Assembly (NCBI GenBank): GCA_028554755.1 | Contig: JAPTOF010000009.1 | Coordinates: 13,555,501 to 13,619,500 of the forward strand | Length of the DNA: 64,000 nt | Origin: Cordia subcordata | Taxonomy: Eukaryota > Streptophyta > Magnoliopsida > Boraginales > Cordiaceae | Direction of reading: 5' to 3' | Shown here: positions 24,401 to 36,329 of the stretch, piece by piece | Position numbering within the stretch: position 1 is the stretch's first letter | Layout of the letters: each line of letters starts with the position of its first letter | Notes under the pieces: model-generated | The model's input: the letters and a program-made list of their open reading frames with translations, nothing else | Told to the model about the DNA's origin: nothing | The model's database searches: none | Position numbers and translations under genes: made by a program

Positions 24401-25063
24401 CTCCATCATTTGGAAGCTCTCTCCAAATGGAGTTTTCTCTTTCAAGAATACTTGGGAATACTTTGGGAGCAAAAATGACAAAGTCCAATGGCACAACATT
24501 ATTTGGTTCAAGGGTTATTACCTAGGCATGCATTTATGTCTTGGCTCGCCATTCGGGATCGCCTAAACACAAAGTATAGGTTGCCCTATTAGGGCATGGC
24601 TATCAAGCCATCTTGTATTTTCTGCAATATGGCTTTTGAAACTAGAGACCATCTTTTCTTTGAGTGTTGTTTCTCTAGAAGGATCTGGAGAAGGGGACTT
24701 GCACTCACTTTGATTAAAGAATCTTTGATCAAGTGGGAGGATATTATTGCCTACATCACTCCTTTGGCTCTTGAAAGAAATCTCAAAGCTACCATCTTGA
24801 AGCACTTATTTGGAGCCGCCATCTACCACATTTGGACTGAAAGGAACAATAAAGAATTCAACAATGGAGCCAAGAAGAACAAATTTTTGCCTCTATCTAT
24901 AATGATGTCCGAATTAGATGTTCTTTGCAATGTAACTTTCCAGCTACTATTGTTAACAAAAAGCTTTGTACATTATAGGGCCTTGGAAATTTTTTTGTAT
25001 AAGGCTGCCCATTTTTTTGTATGCACAAAAACCTTTTTGATTAATATATACCATCTTATCTAG
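21420..25063 (+). pseudogene. LINE ORF2 endonuclease/reverse transcriptase pseudogene
   Basis: The start MIFGAWNIRGLNSPSKHNEV overlaps the end of ORF1. The AP-like endonuclease shows WNIRGLN, LLETK, GDFNE and the ISDHYP block. The reverse transcriptase shows SPGLDGYTSSFYK, the CALKVDIMKALDSLNW block, QGDPLSPYIF and FVDD at about 23485. The zf-RVT region has CIFCNMAFETRDHLFFEC (about 24611-24664). One frame holds from 21420 to about 24560, broken only by stops at 21789, 22410, 22521, 23325, 24000 and 24312; the final zf-RVT part is in another frame. Normally one protein nicks the target DNA and copies the LINE RNA there; this copy is dead. Domain identities follow from the plant L1 family. Confidence 0.93.
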
Positions 25064-25080
25064 CAAAAAAAAAAAAAAAA

Positions 25081-26030
25081 GAAATCCATATGCTCTTCAT
25101 AGATTTTGTGTTAGACGTGTGTACCAAAACTTCAAAAAGAAGTTTCAAGGTTTGGTACTTAAAGATCTATTTTGGAGGGCTACTTCTACAGCTAATGTAA
25201 GGGACTTTGATAGTTATGAGAAGTATAGAGACATCAGATCCAAAGGTTGATGACAAAGAGTTTGCAGTTGAATAGTTGAGAAATATTCTAGTTGTGTAAT
25301 GGTCCAAGGCACATTTCCTTACTCATAGTAGGTGTGATGCTTTGACCAACAACATCTGTAAATCATTCAACAATTATATCATGTTTGCTAGGGACAAGCC
25401 AATAATAACAATGGTTGAAATGATAAAAGGCAAGTTAATGAGTAGATTTCAAATTAAAAGAGAAGGGATTGATAGTTTAAGGGCATGATATGCCCTAATA
25501 TCATGAAATAGATCAGAATTCTAACTGAAAAGGGAAGAGGTTGGTATGCAAACTACTCCGAGAATGAAGAGTATGAAGTTATTCTAAATTGTTGAAGGAT
25601 GTGGTGAATCTTGCCGCCAAACAATGCAGTTGTGGTATGTTCCAACTGGCTGGGTGTCCTTGTTCTCATGCCTTAGCATACATACACAAAAATAGGAAGA
25701 AGTTGGAAGATTATATTGATCCTTGCTACACTAAAGAGGTGTACATAGCTATTTATAACCATATTATGCATCTAGTACCTCGGCTCAATGATTATGTGGC
25801 TACTGATTTGGAACCATTGAAGCCACCCATTATAAGTAGAAGATCAAGTAGACCTAAGAAAATGAAAAGAAGAATAGCCGAAGAAGATGAGAACTCAAGG
25901 AGGTCTACAAGAATAGGCCAGTTTCTTTGAAAAAAAGGTTAACTCATACTTGTAGCAGGTGCTTAATGACAGGACATAACGGGACGTCTTGCAAAAACCC
26001 GTTTCATCCAATTCACACTCTTGAGGGTAT
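25081..26030 (+). pseudogene. MULE transposase pseudogene, 3' part
   Basis: After the LINE the coding continues as PYALHRFCVRRVYQNFKKKF, the block that follows the second catalytic Asp in MULE transposases. Degraded sequence follows, with blocks at about 25310-25560. A SWIM zinc finger reads CSCGMFQLAGCPCSH (25616-25660), then comes a basic C-terminal tail and a knuckle-like CSRCLMTGHNGTSCK near 25953-25995. Several frame changes separate the blocks. The joined reading supports one ancestral gene interrupted by the LINE. Confidence 0.82.
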
Positions 26031-27195
26031 GTAATTATAAATTGTGTAACCAATTACACCTCGAAAAAAAATTAACATATTAGAGTTTACTTACAAGAAA
26101 TGACAAATGAAGATGGACCTACCAATGATTAGTCTCAACATCACGCAAACACTTCGGAAAATATAAGTTTAATCTGCAACATCTCCTAGAAGTATCAAAA
26201 AATTCAAACATAACTAACATTACATTAATATAGAGTAGTGATAATTTTATTGTAACTTTTGAGTTAATAAGTTTTTTGTTTCTTCTTTTCTTTCTTTCTC
26301 TTCCTAATATGCAAGTGGATGAAATTCGCGTAATTCTTATGGTTTATCCACAGAATGGGCAAGGTAACTTAAACAAAGAAGATTAGAATTGCGGGTGTCG
26401 GTTCTATTTTCAAAAATGTTAAGAGTGATTTTACTTTGATGGCTAAAATGATTTTTTCTGTAAAATTATTTAGGGAGCCTAAAGAGAGGAGAATAACATT
26501 TCATTCGTATGATCAAGAAATTTTGTAAAAGGATCTTAACTTTCATTTCATGCTGCTTAACGATGATAAATATGGACCTGCCTAGGTTCTGCAGAACAGA
26601 ATCATCAATATATCAGAAGACCATGATGTCTCAAGCCGTTCCTACCCTGCAAATCTGCCCATCATGTCCCAAGCCAACCAAAAACCCAATGGCCGCCGCA
26701 CCGCGGGACATACTTCAGAGATTCACGCAACAGGCTAGGGGAAGAGGGTATTTGGCAGTGATTACTAAAAGGTGCTTATCTGGGATGTTCATAAGCACTT
26801 TTCGTACCAAACTTGTGGAAATTACTTTTTTCTACTAGTTGCTTCCATGCACAGCCAAACAGAGGCTCAAAGAGTAGGCACGCAAACACAGCAGATACAA
26901 AAAGATCATTCGACACATTGGATACTCAGATATCTTAGATCAATAAACCTAACTATGGATGTAAAATGTGAATAAGAGATAACCAAAGACATGGGGGGCA
27001 CTCAAAGGATATTATATGAAGACGCAAATCTCAGTATACGCAAAACAAAAAACTTGGAACAATCTCCTTTCATATTCTAAATTTCTAGTCCAAACATTTG
27101 CCTCGTTAACAAACTCAGATTCTCCTTGCACTTCCAGAAAAAAATAGAAAAGCAGAAATGACCTCCTTGCTTACTTGAACCAACGACCAAACAAG
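26031..27195. other. Intergenic, no gene seen
   Basis: Neither strand shows a recognisable domain. The right part (about 27000-27195) is probably the 3' UTR and flank of the minus-strand RPL18a gene. Confidence 0.45.
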
Positions 27196-28936
27196 TTAAA
27201 CAAACAAATTTGGTCTGGATGCCTTGTAAGTGGTCTTAAGCTTCCTGCTTGGAGGCCTGACCTTCTTAAATACCAGAGGGAACTTGATCTTGGAGTTGTG
27301 GAATACCTTTGTGCTCTCCCTCTTGCACAGCTTAGCAGGGATTGTAGCAGTTTTAATGATCTGGATGCAGTGATGACGCACCCTGTGGCGTGAAGCCAAC
27401 TCATTGTACATCTGCTCAATAGCACCATTAAGTGTGGTATCACGGTACTCCTTGTACATGTTGTGATAACCGGTTCTGCTCTGGTAACGCAACCAAACGC
27501 CATAGTTTTTTATGGTTGTAGGATTCTTCTCAAAGATCTGCAAACAGATCGATAAGAAATCATTGACCTATAATATATACATGGAGCCTAATAATTTTAA
27601 TATTCTCTGTTGAACAGAAAAAATAAGGACATACTGCCAACAAAAACAGAGGACAAGCATGACAGGAAATGTTGACTTGCTGAGACATATAAATCCTTTG
27701 TTGCATGATCAACCGAGCAGAACTATCAGCTACTGTTACCACTAGGCTTTGGATACATATATAGGGTTAAACCAATTAACCATTTTAACAGTTTCACAAA
27801 TTAACACGAGAATATATAGTAATTCCAGGCAACATACACATTCAATTGGCAAACAAGGTCTACAAGGTCAGGTAAAACTTTGTGCAAATTACATGTGGTA
27901 TCTAAACAAGGATGCAGAAAATTCATATGACAAAGCCAGAAAGCGCTTAAGCTTTGATGTAAAGCTACTGACCGGAGGTCTGCAGATGCTGGACGAGTAC
28001 ACAGTCCAACAGATATCGCAACTGTTTATGCAACATAAGTTGAATATAATTCAATAATTCATCCATTCTTGAGATATTTATGTTGTAAGGATTTTCAAAA
28101 TCATAAACAATTATGTTTAAATGTTTTCATAGAAGCATAGACTTTAAAGCAAAACTTGGCCAACAGTTCTGCATGAGTACCTCATTGATAGCCAGGACTT
28201 GCCCATTGCTCTTCTTCACCTTCTTGAGTTTCCTCAGGAAGTACCTATTACATCAGATATTTCCAAATCTATCAATAATTTATTACAGAAAATTCGTAGA
28301 AGCCAGAAAACAAGTCTAACTAGCAGATGAAGATATTATAGTAACGCTAACAATAGAACCAAAATTACACAATTCATAAACATATATGAGCACAACCCAA
28401 AAGCAAAAATTAAACCCCACATATACATATTTCAATTATGTCAGATATTTCCAAATCTATCAATAATTTATTACAAAGCCAGAAAACAAAACCAGAACAA
28501 GTGTAACTAGCAGATGAAGACATTACAAAATGCTAAAAATAGGACCAAATTACATAACTCATAAACACACAACTCAATTATACCTACATATATTTGCACG
28601 ACCCAAAAGCATAAATTAAACCCAACGTGTACACATACATATGCACAGGACCCTTGTGCACAAGTTAACACCTTGACACACCTAATATATACAAAATCAT
28701 ATATAGAAAGAGGAGTATCAAAATGTTTCATTCAATTTAGACAAATGTTGTGACTCCAAAAGAGAAACCCATATCCATACCGTAAAATCCACATATCACA
28801 TTCTAGCACAACAAGCACAAACCTATCGCTTTCTCATATAGACTATAATAATCAACTATCAACATTTGCACATAGAAAACCAATAAAAAAAACAATTTAA
28901 TAATATGCATCACTAAAAGAACCCATTTTTTTGCAC

Positions 28937-28968
<32 letters not shown>

Positions 28969-29269
28969 AAAAGCAAATATGTATGTGGAAGATGAGTGAA
29001 TTAGTGAATACCAGAACTTGGACTTGGCGCGGACTTCATTGGTGGCCCAAAGCTTCATGCGGTAAATCTTCGGATGCTCATCGGCCTCCGTCGGCAAACC
29101 CCTCCCGACCACCTGGTACTGATGGAACTGCAACACACACAATCAAAACCCCAGCTTTCGTTAATCAAAATTCTCTTCAAACCCTAGAAAAAAAAATCAT
29201 GAAATTAAAACAAAAAAAAATGTAAATATATATACTATACGTAGATCAATTTACCCTGTAGGCGACCAT
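27196..29269 (-). CDS. RPL18A: 60S ribosomal protein L18a (eL20), 4 exons
   Basis: Minus-strand exons: 29255-29269 (MVAYR), 29012-29127, 28181-28244, 27196-27537; introns are 127, 767 and 643 bp with GT-AG ends and matching phases. The 178-aa product equals the usual plant length. It contains [55 protein letters not shown], the block starting [20 protein letters not shown], and a conserved C-terminal stretch that includes [20 protein letters not shown] before the final NLFV. It is a structural protein of the cytosolic large ribosomal subunit. The very short first exon is common in ribosomal protein genes. The start ATG follows a GA-repeat leader (29281-29300 on the plus strand). No damage is seen, so it is probably functional. 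Confidence 0.97.
28253..28640. repeat. 188-bp tandem duplication inside RPL18a intron 2
   Basis: 28253-28440 and 28441 to about 28640 both begin TCAGATATTTCCAAATCTAT. They share blocks such as CTAGCAGATGAAGA and CCCAAAAGCA. They differ by substitutions and small indels, so the duplication is moderately old. Confidence 0.8.
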
Positions 29270-29375
29270 TTCTGATCTCTCTCTCTCTCTCTCTCTCACT
29301 CACTCCCCCTCCCTCTGCTCTCCTCTCCGTGAGTGAAGTGTGCGTGAGACCGAAAGAACGACGAGGGTTTTGTGC

Positions 29376-29644
29376 GTTTATATGTAAAGAGGCTTAGCCA
29401 AACCCTAGTATGAGTTTAATTGGGTGGATTTTCTTGATCTGAGTCGGGTTTAGAGCCCGTTTACGACTATGTCGTCTATTCTTTGTTTTTTTTTGGGCCG
29501 TATGATATATTCGGGCTCGTTTGCGCTTAGCCTAATTCCGCTGTGTTTTTGGATTGGCTTTTGCGTGGTCTATGTTGTAGTCTTATTCTTTTCTGGGCTA
29601 CTCTCCTCCAATTGTCTATATGTTTTACTGCGAGATGTTGGGCT
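29376..29644 (-). promoter_or_regulatory. RPL18a promoter: TATA-like box, telo box, site II motifs
   Basis: Upstream of the minus-strand gene are a TATA-like sequence near 29376-29383 (ATATAAACG on the minus strand), a telo box AAACCCTA at 29400-29407, and three site II-type TGGGCY motifs (29494-29499 TGGGCC, 29594-29599 and 29639-29644 TGGGCT, plus strand). Telo box with site II is the known signature of plant ribosomal protein and translation gene promoters that respond to cell growth and division. Motifs are seen directly; activity is inferred. Confidence 0.7.
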
Positions 29645-29649
29645 AGGGT

Positions 29650-30885
29650 CTACTTCATAACAATTGGTTTGGACGAACCGGGACACTCACAACCATATTA
29701 AAACACTAGTTAGGGCAACTCTAACAGATTAAGATCCCCTCGTATTTGGTACGAGTGAAAACTTTTAACCATTCATATGGGTAATATTATCTCAAACATT
29801 TATGAAATTCATATCCTAAGAAATGTGGGTATTTGGAGAGAGAATAAGAATCTTAAAAATTACCCTTTTTCCAAAATTTGAATTTCATGAGTGGCTGAAA
29901 CGATATACTCTAAACATAAATGGTTAAATGTTAGATTTCCTTCAACCCCCCGACATAGATATCGATATTCATGATTTTACTTATAAAATAATGTAAATTA
30001 GTTAATACAATGTATAAATATAGATTACGATTTAACTATTTATATTAAGAAATAATTTTGAGTTGATAAAAAAAATAATGCTCAATTTAAATTATGAAAT
30101 AATGTTTTTAGTACCAATTATTTAACTAAAATTTAAATGCTTAACTACATATATGGTATCGAATAATTAGTTTACAAAATAATTTAATGAATTATGATTA
30201 GAAATAAAGCTTATTGTATTTTGGAAAATAAAAACCATTAGTTTTAGCATGATAACATGTGGCGTAGTTAAAATAGGCATGGAAACTCTTTTATAGTGTA
30301 CTAGAGTATATCACATGTGATATACACGAGAAATAAATTAAATTTTTTATAGACTTTTATTCTATGTCAAGATAAAAAATAAATATATTTTCTAAAGTTT
30401 TATTCTTGGCAAGTTTCGACATGTTTTTTGGTAAAGAGATATGGAATAATTAAGTAGAGTATGGATTCGAAGTAAAATTAATATATATATATATATATAT
30501 ATATCTAGAAATAGAAAAGTGTAGAAGATGAATAACATATTTATTGCAATTATATATGTAAAATTTAAATTTTAAAAAATAAAAAACTACAAAAAAACTA
30601 CTTTTTATCAAGCAACAATTTTACTAAATAGAAAAAGAAAACTTTCCTCAATAGCATATTTGAATTCGGCGTGATTTGAAATAGCATCAACAGATCGGAA
30701 TAGTGATGCTAAACTGGCTGTAAGTCCTTTATCTTTATAATTGATGATGTCATTAGTTCTTAATAAAAAAAAAGTCAAAAAATAACATTTTTCATTCTTT
30801 CTTTCATCTTTAGAAAACAAATGATAATGTAAAATAGGTTAGATAAACACTATTAGCACATATAATGCCATAGAATTGGGCTGCC
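29650..30885. other. AT-rich intergenic DNA
   Basis: No gene is seen. An AT dinucleotide tract lies at about 30478-30504. A short inverted motif, ATATCACATGTGATAT, sits at about 30307-30322. Confidence 0.5.
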
Positions 30886-30887
30886 TA

Positions 30888-31125
30888 TTTAGTAAGAGGA
30901 TGTTTCAAGGTGCTTATAAGCAGCTGGTCGAACCTACTTATAAACAGAAGAATAAAATCTACTAATTTGGTAAATTGTGCTTATAAGTAAGAAAAATTTG
31001 CTTATAAACAGCCAAAATAAAAAACAGCACTTCCCACCATTAGCAGGGCTACGTTGACTTGAAAGGGTGCACATGCGCGGCCTGACACTTTCAAAAAAAA
31101 TTACTACTTGCTTTTTTTCTTATTT
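30888..31125. mobile_element. MITE-like end with CTTATAAGC motifs
   Basis: Several copies of GCTTATAAGCA/ACTTATAAACA occur in both orientations between 30930 and 31010. The matching reversed set is at about 32410-32655. The two may be arms of one short inverted-repeat transposon separated by later insertions, but boundaries and target duplication were not resolved. Confidence 0.4.
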
Positions 31126-31588
31126 TTTTACTATAATGTGAGGCCAAATTAGATGGGGCGTACCCAACCCTCGTAAGGAGGATACATTTGCTCGTGATCT
31201 TGATGAGAGGATTATTCTTTTTCTTTTTGAGTTTTTATCTTAAAAATAGAAAAAATAAATTTGGGACAAGTATACGTAATTAGTTTTGCTGTGAAAAGGC
31301 AAACAATAAAGATAAATAAAATAGAGAGAAACGTGTGCAACAAATGATTTATAATAACATTAAGAGTATATTGAACATTCAACAATTTCACAATGTAAAA
31401 TCATAATAGAGGAATATTATCAAATGTAGTTCTATTTATAATAACTTTAATTATTTCCTTGTGTTTTGTTTGTGTGTGTTAATATGTCATTATCATATTA
31501 ATTAATATATTCTATGATTATTTTTACTTTATATAAAAAAAATTATGCATAAATGTGTCCCCTTCGACGCCCGGGTCCTCACTCGTCC

Positions 31589-32400
31589 CAGCGGTGGCTT
31601 AAGAGCAATGGAAGCCTAAAGCGAAGATACAATATGAGGCCTTTACAAATTTTACTTTATATTTATTTTTCTAATTTTTTTGGTACAAAGTTATTTGTTA
31701 AATTCTTATAATTAATTTTTTCAGACATTTCTTTCTCAATTGACATTGTATCAAATCTATTTAATATTTCTTGAAACATTATTGTTGATTTTAGGTAAGA
31801 TTTAATGTTAGTTTTGAAAAAGAATCAAGTCTTTTTGTATGATTAAGTATATTAATTGGAGTAAATTATCTTCTATTTATATGATTTCTCTTGATACTGA
31901 ATTATGAAAATAAGTCTAAACCATCAGATCTAAGTACTAAAAGACAATAGAACTTGATATTGAAAGTTTGTCGAGACAAATCACTTCTTGAAAATGCTTT
32001 AATGGAATGGTTGCGTTCAGTAAGCAAAAAATTCATAGAGGTATTCAAGAAGAAAAAATAGAGGCTGTAGGAAAGAAAAAAATTCTAAAACTTAAAATAC
32101 TTATTTTGACCCATAAAAATAACCATTAATGACAAGTTTGATGGCTAAAGGGGGAAAAAATTGTGCCAAACTAATGATAAGGTTGTTCTTGATTAATTAA
32201 GAGAGTGAATGATATTATTAGGAATTATGGGGCCTTTTATGATTTTTTATTTAAAAAAAACTAAATATCATAACCTATTTTTTTTTATATAAATTTTATA
32301 AACTATGATTATAGAATTTTAAAATATGAGGCCTAAAATTATTTGGGAGCCTAAAGTAAAGGTTTACTTGTTTTACCCTTAAGCACCCCTGGCTCTACCA
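31589..32400. mobile_element. hAT-like non-autonomous element or pseudogene remnant
   Basis: The left end CAGCGGTGGCTTAAGAGC and the inverted right end (CAGTGGTAGAGCCAGGGG on the minus strand, at about 32383-32400) resemble hAT-family termini. Both are followed inward by GGCCTAAAG-type sequence. No intact transposase is seen and an 8-bp target duplication was not found. The right part recurs at about 50864-51420. Confidence 0.45.
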
Positions 32401-34135
32401 CTGCCCCAATGTTTTTTAGATGCTTATAAGCGATGAGAATTGACCAAATAAAATTTCATTTATATCCCTTAAAAATACAAAATAATTATTCCTTAATTAA
32501 TAAAATATCTTTTTTGTTATTTCAACAAATATTGCTGTTTATAAGTATATATTTATTAATATGTTAACAACTTATTAGCATATTTTATCCAAACACTTCT
32601 TTACTTATGTGTTATTTGCTTATAAATATTTTTAAAAAAAAAATACTTATAAGAATTAAGAGAAAAACCTAGATATTGACATTAAGTTGTATTATTATAA
32701 CCTCACACATATTTTCATTGTTTCAAACTGGGATTTATTATATATAGATACTATTTTGAGATATCAACACATTTGTTATTCTTTCGTGCATGGGAGCTAA
32801 AACCAATCTCTCTTGATTGCACTTGATGATCAAATCATGAGTCAACTTTATTCCATCAAACATGGGATTTTTTTTTTAAATTTTATTTCTACCCTAATTT
32901 TGAACATTCCATTAAAAAATACCCTACTTTTTTATTTCGTTTTTAAATTTACCCTTTTTGATAATTGACTTACCGAAATGTTAAGTGACTTACCATTTTT
33001 GGGCCGGTTCATATTCCTAATTAATAAGTCAGCAACTGTTAAAATATTACGATAATTGACTTACCGCAACGATAAGCCAATTATCGAATTTAGCGCGACA
33101 ATTTGACTTTTGAATTGATTGAGTTATCAACGTGCATACGATGAGTGAGATACTGCAACTGTAGGATACATGTTGGAGCTAATTAAGTAAGAACAACTCT
33201 CTAAAATATAGTCACACTTTTTAGAAGAGCATATTATATATGGGCTTATTTAGAGATTAATTTCTTTAAAAATATTTTCTTATAACTTCTAAATAAGGTA
33301 TTCTTTGAGATGTTAAAATTTATGACTTCTAAAAAAAGTTAAATTTAAACTTTTTTCAACTTTTTAGTTTTTGTTTTAAGGTAAACCAAATACTTATTGC
33401 AAAATGAATATATTTTTTACAAGAAAGAGTGTTTCTTAATTAAAATTAAAAAGTCAACCTAAATAGGTCCTTTAACTTATCAAACATGTAATGCTTATTG
33501 AAAGTACGAGTTTGAACTTATGTTCTCTTGTTAAACATATTATCTTATTCTTGGTCAATTTAAAGAAATGGCTAAAATATGCTACTACATTATAGTACTA
33601 TCGTGTTTAAAAAATTGTCTGAAAATGATTTTATCGAACACATAAAAATAACTTAAATTGTAATAGCATTAAGTACTAATGTTTGAGAAACTCAGGGAAT
33701 CTGAGTTTGACAAACACGATAATAGTTTACACAGCCACGATTAATTTTCTTTGTCACTTTTAGAAATCATAACTTTTTACCAGAAAAAAAATGATGAATG
33801 TGCATGGTGACAAATAAATATTGATAATTGCTAATACGGTATGTGAGTTGCCGTTCAGTAACTGATTTACCATATTTTTGGAATCTTGTTGACAACATGT
33901 CATATGGCATACTTTCGATAATTAACTTTCCGTATTGGTAAGTCAATTAACAAAAAGGATCAATTTAAAAATTACCAATTAACAAAAAGGATAAATTTAA
34001 AAATGAGTTGAAAAGTAAAGTATTTTTAAAAAGAATGTTTAAAATAAGGGTAGAAAAAAAAAATCCTCAACATTCGGGCTACTCGATTGTCTGTTCCTAG
34101 AAATCCGGTCATAATCTATCGGACCATGCTTCAAA
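31862..34135 (+). repeat. Long dispersed repeat, copy 1 (2.3 kb)
   Basis: This interval aligns in the same orientation with 50864-53060. Shared strings start at TAAATTATCTTCTATTTATA and run to CCTAGAAATCC just past the MULE derivative. The two copies differ by substitutions and small indels throughout. Confidence 0.85.
32865..34066. mobile_element. Non-autonomous MULE derivative, copy 1
   Basis: The ends are long imperfect inverted repeats: GGATTTTTTTTTTAAATTTT on the left against the inverse of ...AAAAAAAAAATCC on the right, over roughly 100 bp. Inside both ends are degenerate 17-bp palindromes of the element B type, for example CGATAATTGACTTACCG (33050-33066), CGATAAGCCAATTATCG (33070-33086) and CGGTATGTGAGTTGCCG (33837-33853). 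The flanks TCAAACATG and TCAACATTC resemble the perfect 9-bp duplication seen at the second copy. There is no coding capacity. Confidence 0.75.
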
Positions 34136-34387
34136 ACGTCTACTAATTATTTATTTAAGTTAAAATGACTAAATTACCCTTCTTGGAGTGTTGTGAACTC
34201 TAAAGAATTTCTACTATTTCGCCCCAGATCTCTAGAACTGTTATAACACATTGTCTGCTCTCTCTCTCCTTTAGTACTCCTCCTTTCGAATTTTTTTTTA
34301 CCCAAAAATTAAAATGTTATGCAAAACTAACCCCGTTCGTGAAGTGGTTTGAAAAATAACCCAATCTGGTTCCAGAAACGAGTGGCA

Positions 34388-34684
34388 CGCAATCCCAGAG
34401 CGCGGAACTCATTCCGGGAACGCGACTGCGCTCCAGGAGTGCGCTCGCATTCCTAGAATGCGTTCCGTGCTTTCGGAACCCGTTTTCTGGGTTACCCTGC
34501 AACCCTGCAACTCTGCCAAATCTGATTCGATTCCGATTTGATTTGATTACGAGGACGAGAAAATATTCTTAGCAGCGCATTCTGAGAGTGCGTTTGCAGT
34601 ATTTGGATTATATTCGCTACCACAAATCAAGCTTTAGTCACTTCACGTCACGGGAAATTTAAAAAATCCCACTCCTAGAATGTG
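34388..34684. repeat. 17-bp palindrome array of element A
   Basis: Units of exactly 17 bp: 34388 CGCAATCCCAGAGCGCG, 34408 CTCATTCCGGGAACGCG, 34427 TGCGCTCCAGGAGTGCG, 34446 CGCATTCCTAGAATGCG, 34466 CGTGCTTTCGGAACCCG, 34576 CGCATTCTGAGAGTGCG, 34668 CCCACTCCTAGAATGTG. The first five are spaced 19-20 bp. The unit at 34446 is a perfect palindrome with 7-bp arms. A related 17-mer, AATGCGTCCAACGCATT, sits near the right end at 37451-37467. The array lies between the left inverted repeat and the transposase start. Confidence 0.85.
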
Positions 34685-34826
34685 TTTTTTGCCTATATAA
34701 ACCCCAACCCCTTCCTCCACCGAATCATTCAATTCGTTACCCATTACAATAACTTTCCACCAAATAAACTTTCTACCAAATTCGTTCAATTTGTTAGTAT
34801 AAGTTTCTACCAAAGCACCTAAAAGA

Positions 34827-36325
34827 ATGAATTCAACCGAGGTTACTATTATTTTATACTACGGCGGTCACACAATAATGACCGATTATAGTCTTGATTA
34901 TAGAAGTCCAAATATACCACGCAAAATCAAAATTTATCCAGATACAACTTACGATGAATTTGTTTCTCGTGTAATTAGAAAACTGGGGTTGCGTCCGAGT
35001 ATCGATAGGGTTAACTTATACTATCGTGATCCTAGATGGGATGCTACATTGCAGCAGATATATTATTATCCAAGTGCAATAATTGATGATGAAGATATGC
35101 GGGGCGGGAGATGTATGGCACAGCTCGCTGTGAATGGAACCGTTGTGTAGCGCATATAATAGTGGACGTTCAGTTCGTTCAATCTGACGACATGTATGTG
35201 CTACAAATAATGCCCGACGTCCTGTACCAGTCTAACATGCCGGACCTAAATGCGCACCATCGTATGTAGAAGATAAACATATCAATATTGCAACAACAGC
35301 GGCGGAGTTTGCTACTTTTTCCATTTCCCCGCATCCACATTCCACTTTTGAAGTCGGAGGATCCTCTCATCATGGCGGTGGCACGAAGGAGAGATGTGAT
35401 GTCGCAGTAGATACTATTTTGTCACAGGCAGTCGAGGAAAACAAGGACGGTGAATTGAACAATCAAGAAGAAGATGCAGTCTCATAAGCAAGTTTGAACT
35501 ACCAAATTGAGAACGATGTAGAAGGACCGGATGTCGATGCAAAGGCGGAGGTAGATGAGGAGGAAGCAGTGGAGTTCCATACTACTAGGACTGAATTCTA
35601 CACGACAAGTAGGTACAAGGTCACCAAACATCCATTATGGGACCCGGACAGGATGGAATTGGCCAAAGGAATGGTGTTCCTATTCAACAAAATGCGATAA
35701 AAATACAAAAGGAATATAAGGTCATCAAGTCGAGCAAGACCCTGTGGAAGGTACGATGTAGGGAAGCATACAGTGGAAGTGTAGAATGTCTATGGTATGT
35801 ACGTGTAATAAGGAAAGCAATGCACAAACAATGGGAGATCACGCAGTATGATGCCAAACATGTATGTATGGCGCAAATAACTACGTCGGGGCACAGAAAT
35901 TTGACCTCGGGATTGGTTGGATATTTGGTAAGGCATTTCATAGCTAAGAAGGCTGATCACGAGGTCGGGCTTATCCAAACTCACATGAATGAGAAGCTTA
36001 ACGCGGATGTCAATTACGAAAAAGCATGGAACGGCCGGAATAAAGCAATTGAACTAGTGCATAGCAATTGGGACACGTCGTATCAAATGCTCCCACAGTT
36101 TCTTAGTGCCGTGATGGCCAAGAATCCAGGTAGTGTTGTGAGATATAGGTTCGCCGAAGGCTCAACGCAGGCTGAAAAAATTTTCGACATGATTTACTGG
36201 GAGTTCGGTCCATGCATCGCAGCGTGGAGGCATTGTAAGCCCGTTGTTTCGCTGGATGGCACACACTTGCAGGGAAAATACAAGGGTCGTCTCCTAGTTG
36301 CATTAGCCATAGACGCCAACTGCTG
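34827..36325 (+). pseudogene. MULE A transposase pseudogene, 3'-truncated
   Basis: The start MNSTEVTIILYYGGHTI opens a PB1-like N-terminal domain shared with elements B and C (RKIKI, YDEFVSRV, RPSIDRVNLYYRD). After frame changes around 35080-35690, the MuDR-type domain follows (ELAKGMVF, KEYKVIKSSKTLW), then SGLVGYLVRHFIAKK. The start of the catalytic core is PVVSLDGTHLQGKYKGRLLV with the first catalytic Asp. Similarity ends at AIDAN, near 36320, where PMD-gene sequence of the opposite strand begins. The second and third catalytic positions, the SWIM finger and the zinc knuckle are absent because of the deletion. Confidence 0.85.
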
Positions 36326-36329
36326 CTGT

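Larger units (their letters stand above)
19351..25080 (+). mobile_element. L1-type LINE retrotransposon, nearly full length
   Basis: The element is 5,730 bp, with ORF1 (nucleic-acid binding), ORF2 (endonuclease, reverse transcriptase, zf-RVT) and a 16-base A-tail (25065-25080). A perfect 13-bp target duplication flanks it. It lies in the same orientation as the host MULE transposase. Only 46 bp precede the ORF1 start, so a small 5' truncation is possible. Premature stops make it inactive. Confidence 0.95.
17941..26030 (+). mobile_element. Mutator-like element split by a LINE
   Basis: Transposase-like coding blocks of one MULE lie on both sides of the LINE insertion at 19351-25080. They join across the 13-bp target duplication at 19338-19350 and 25081-25093. 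The outer ends of the MULE were not found, so these limits cover recognisable coding sequence only. The transposase family differs from that of elements A, B and C. Confidence 0.8.

Noticed and set aside
26509..26838. 109-codon frame between the MULE and RPL18a
   Set aside because: No recognisable domain and no sign of conservation within the window.
34317..34502. Minus-strand 61-codon frame at the left end of element A
   Set aside because: It overlaps the inverted repeat and palindrome array; the open frame is a by-product.
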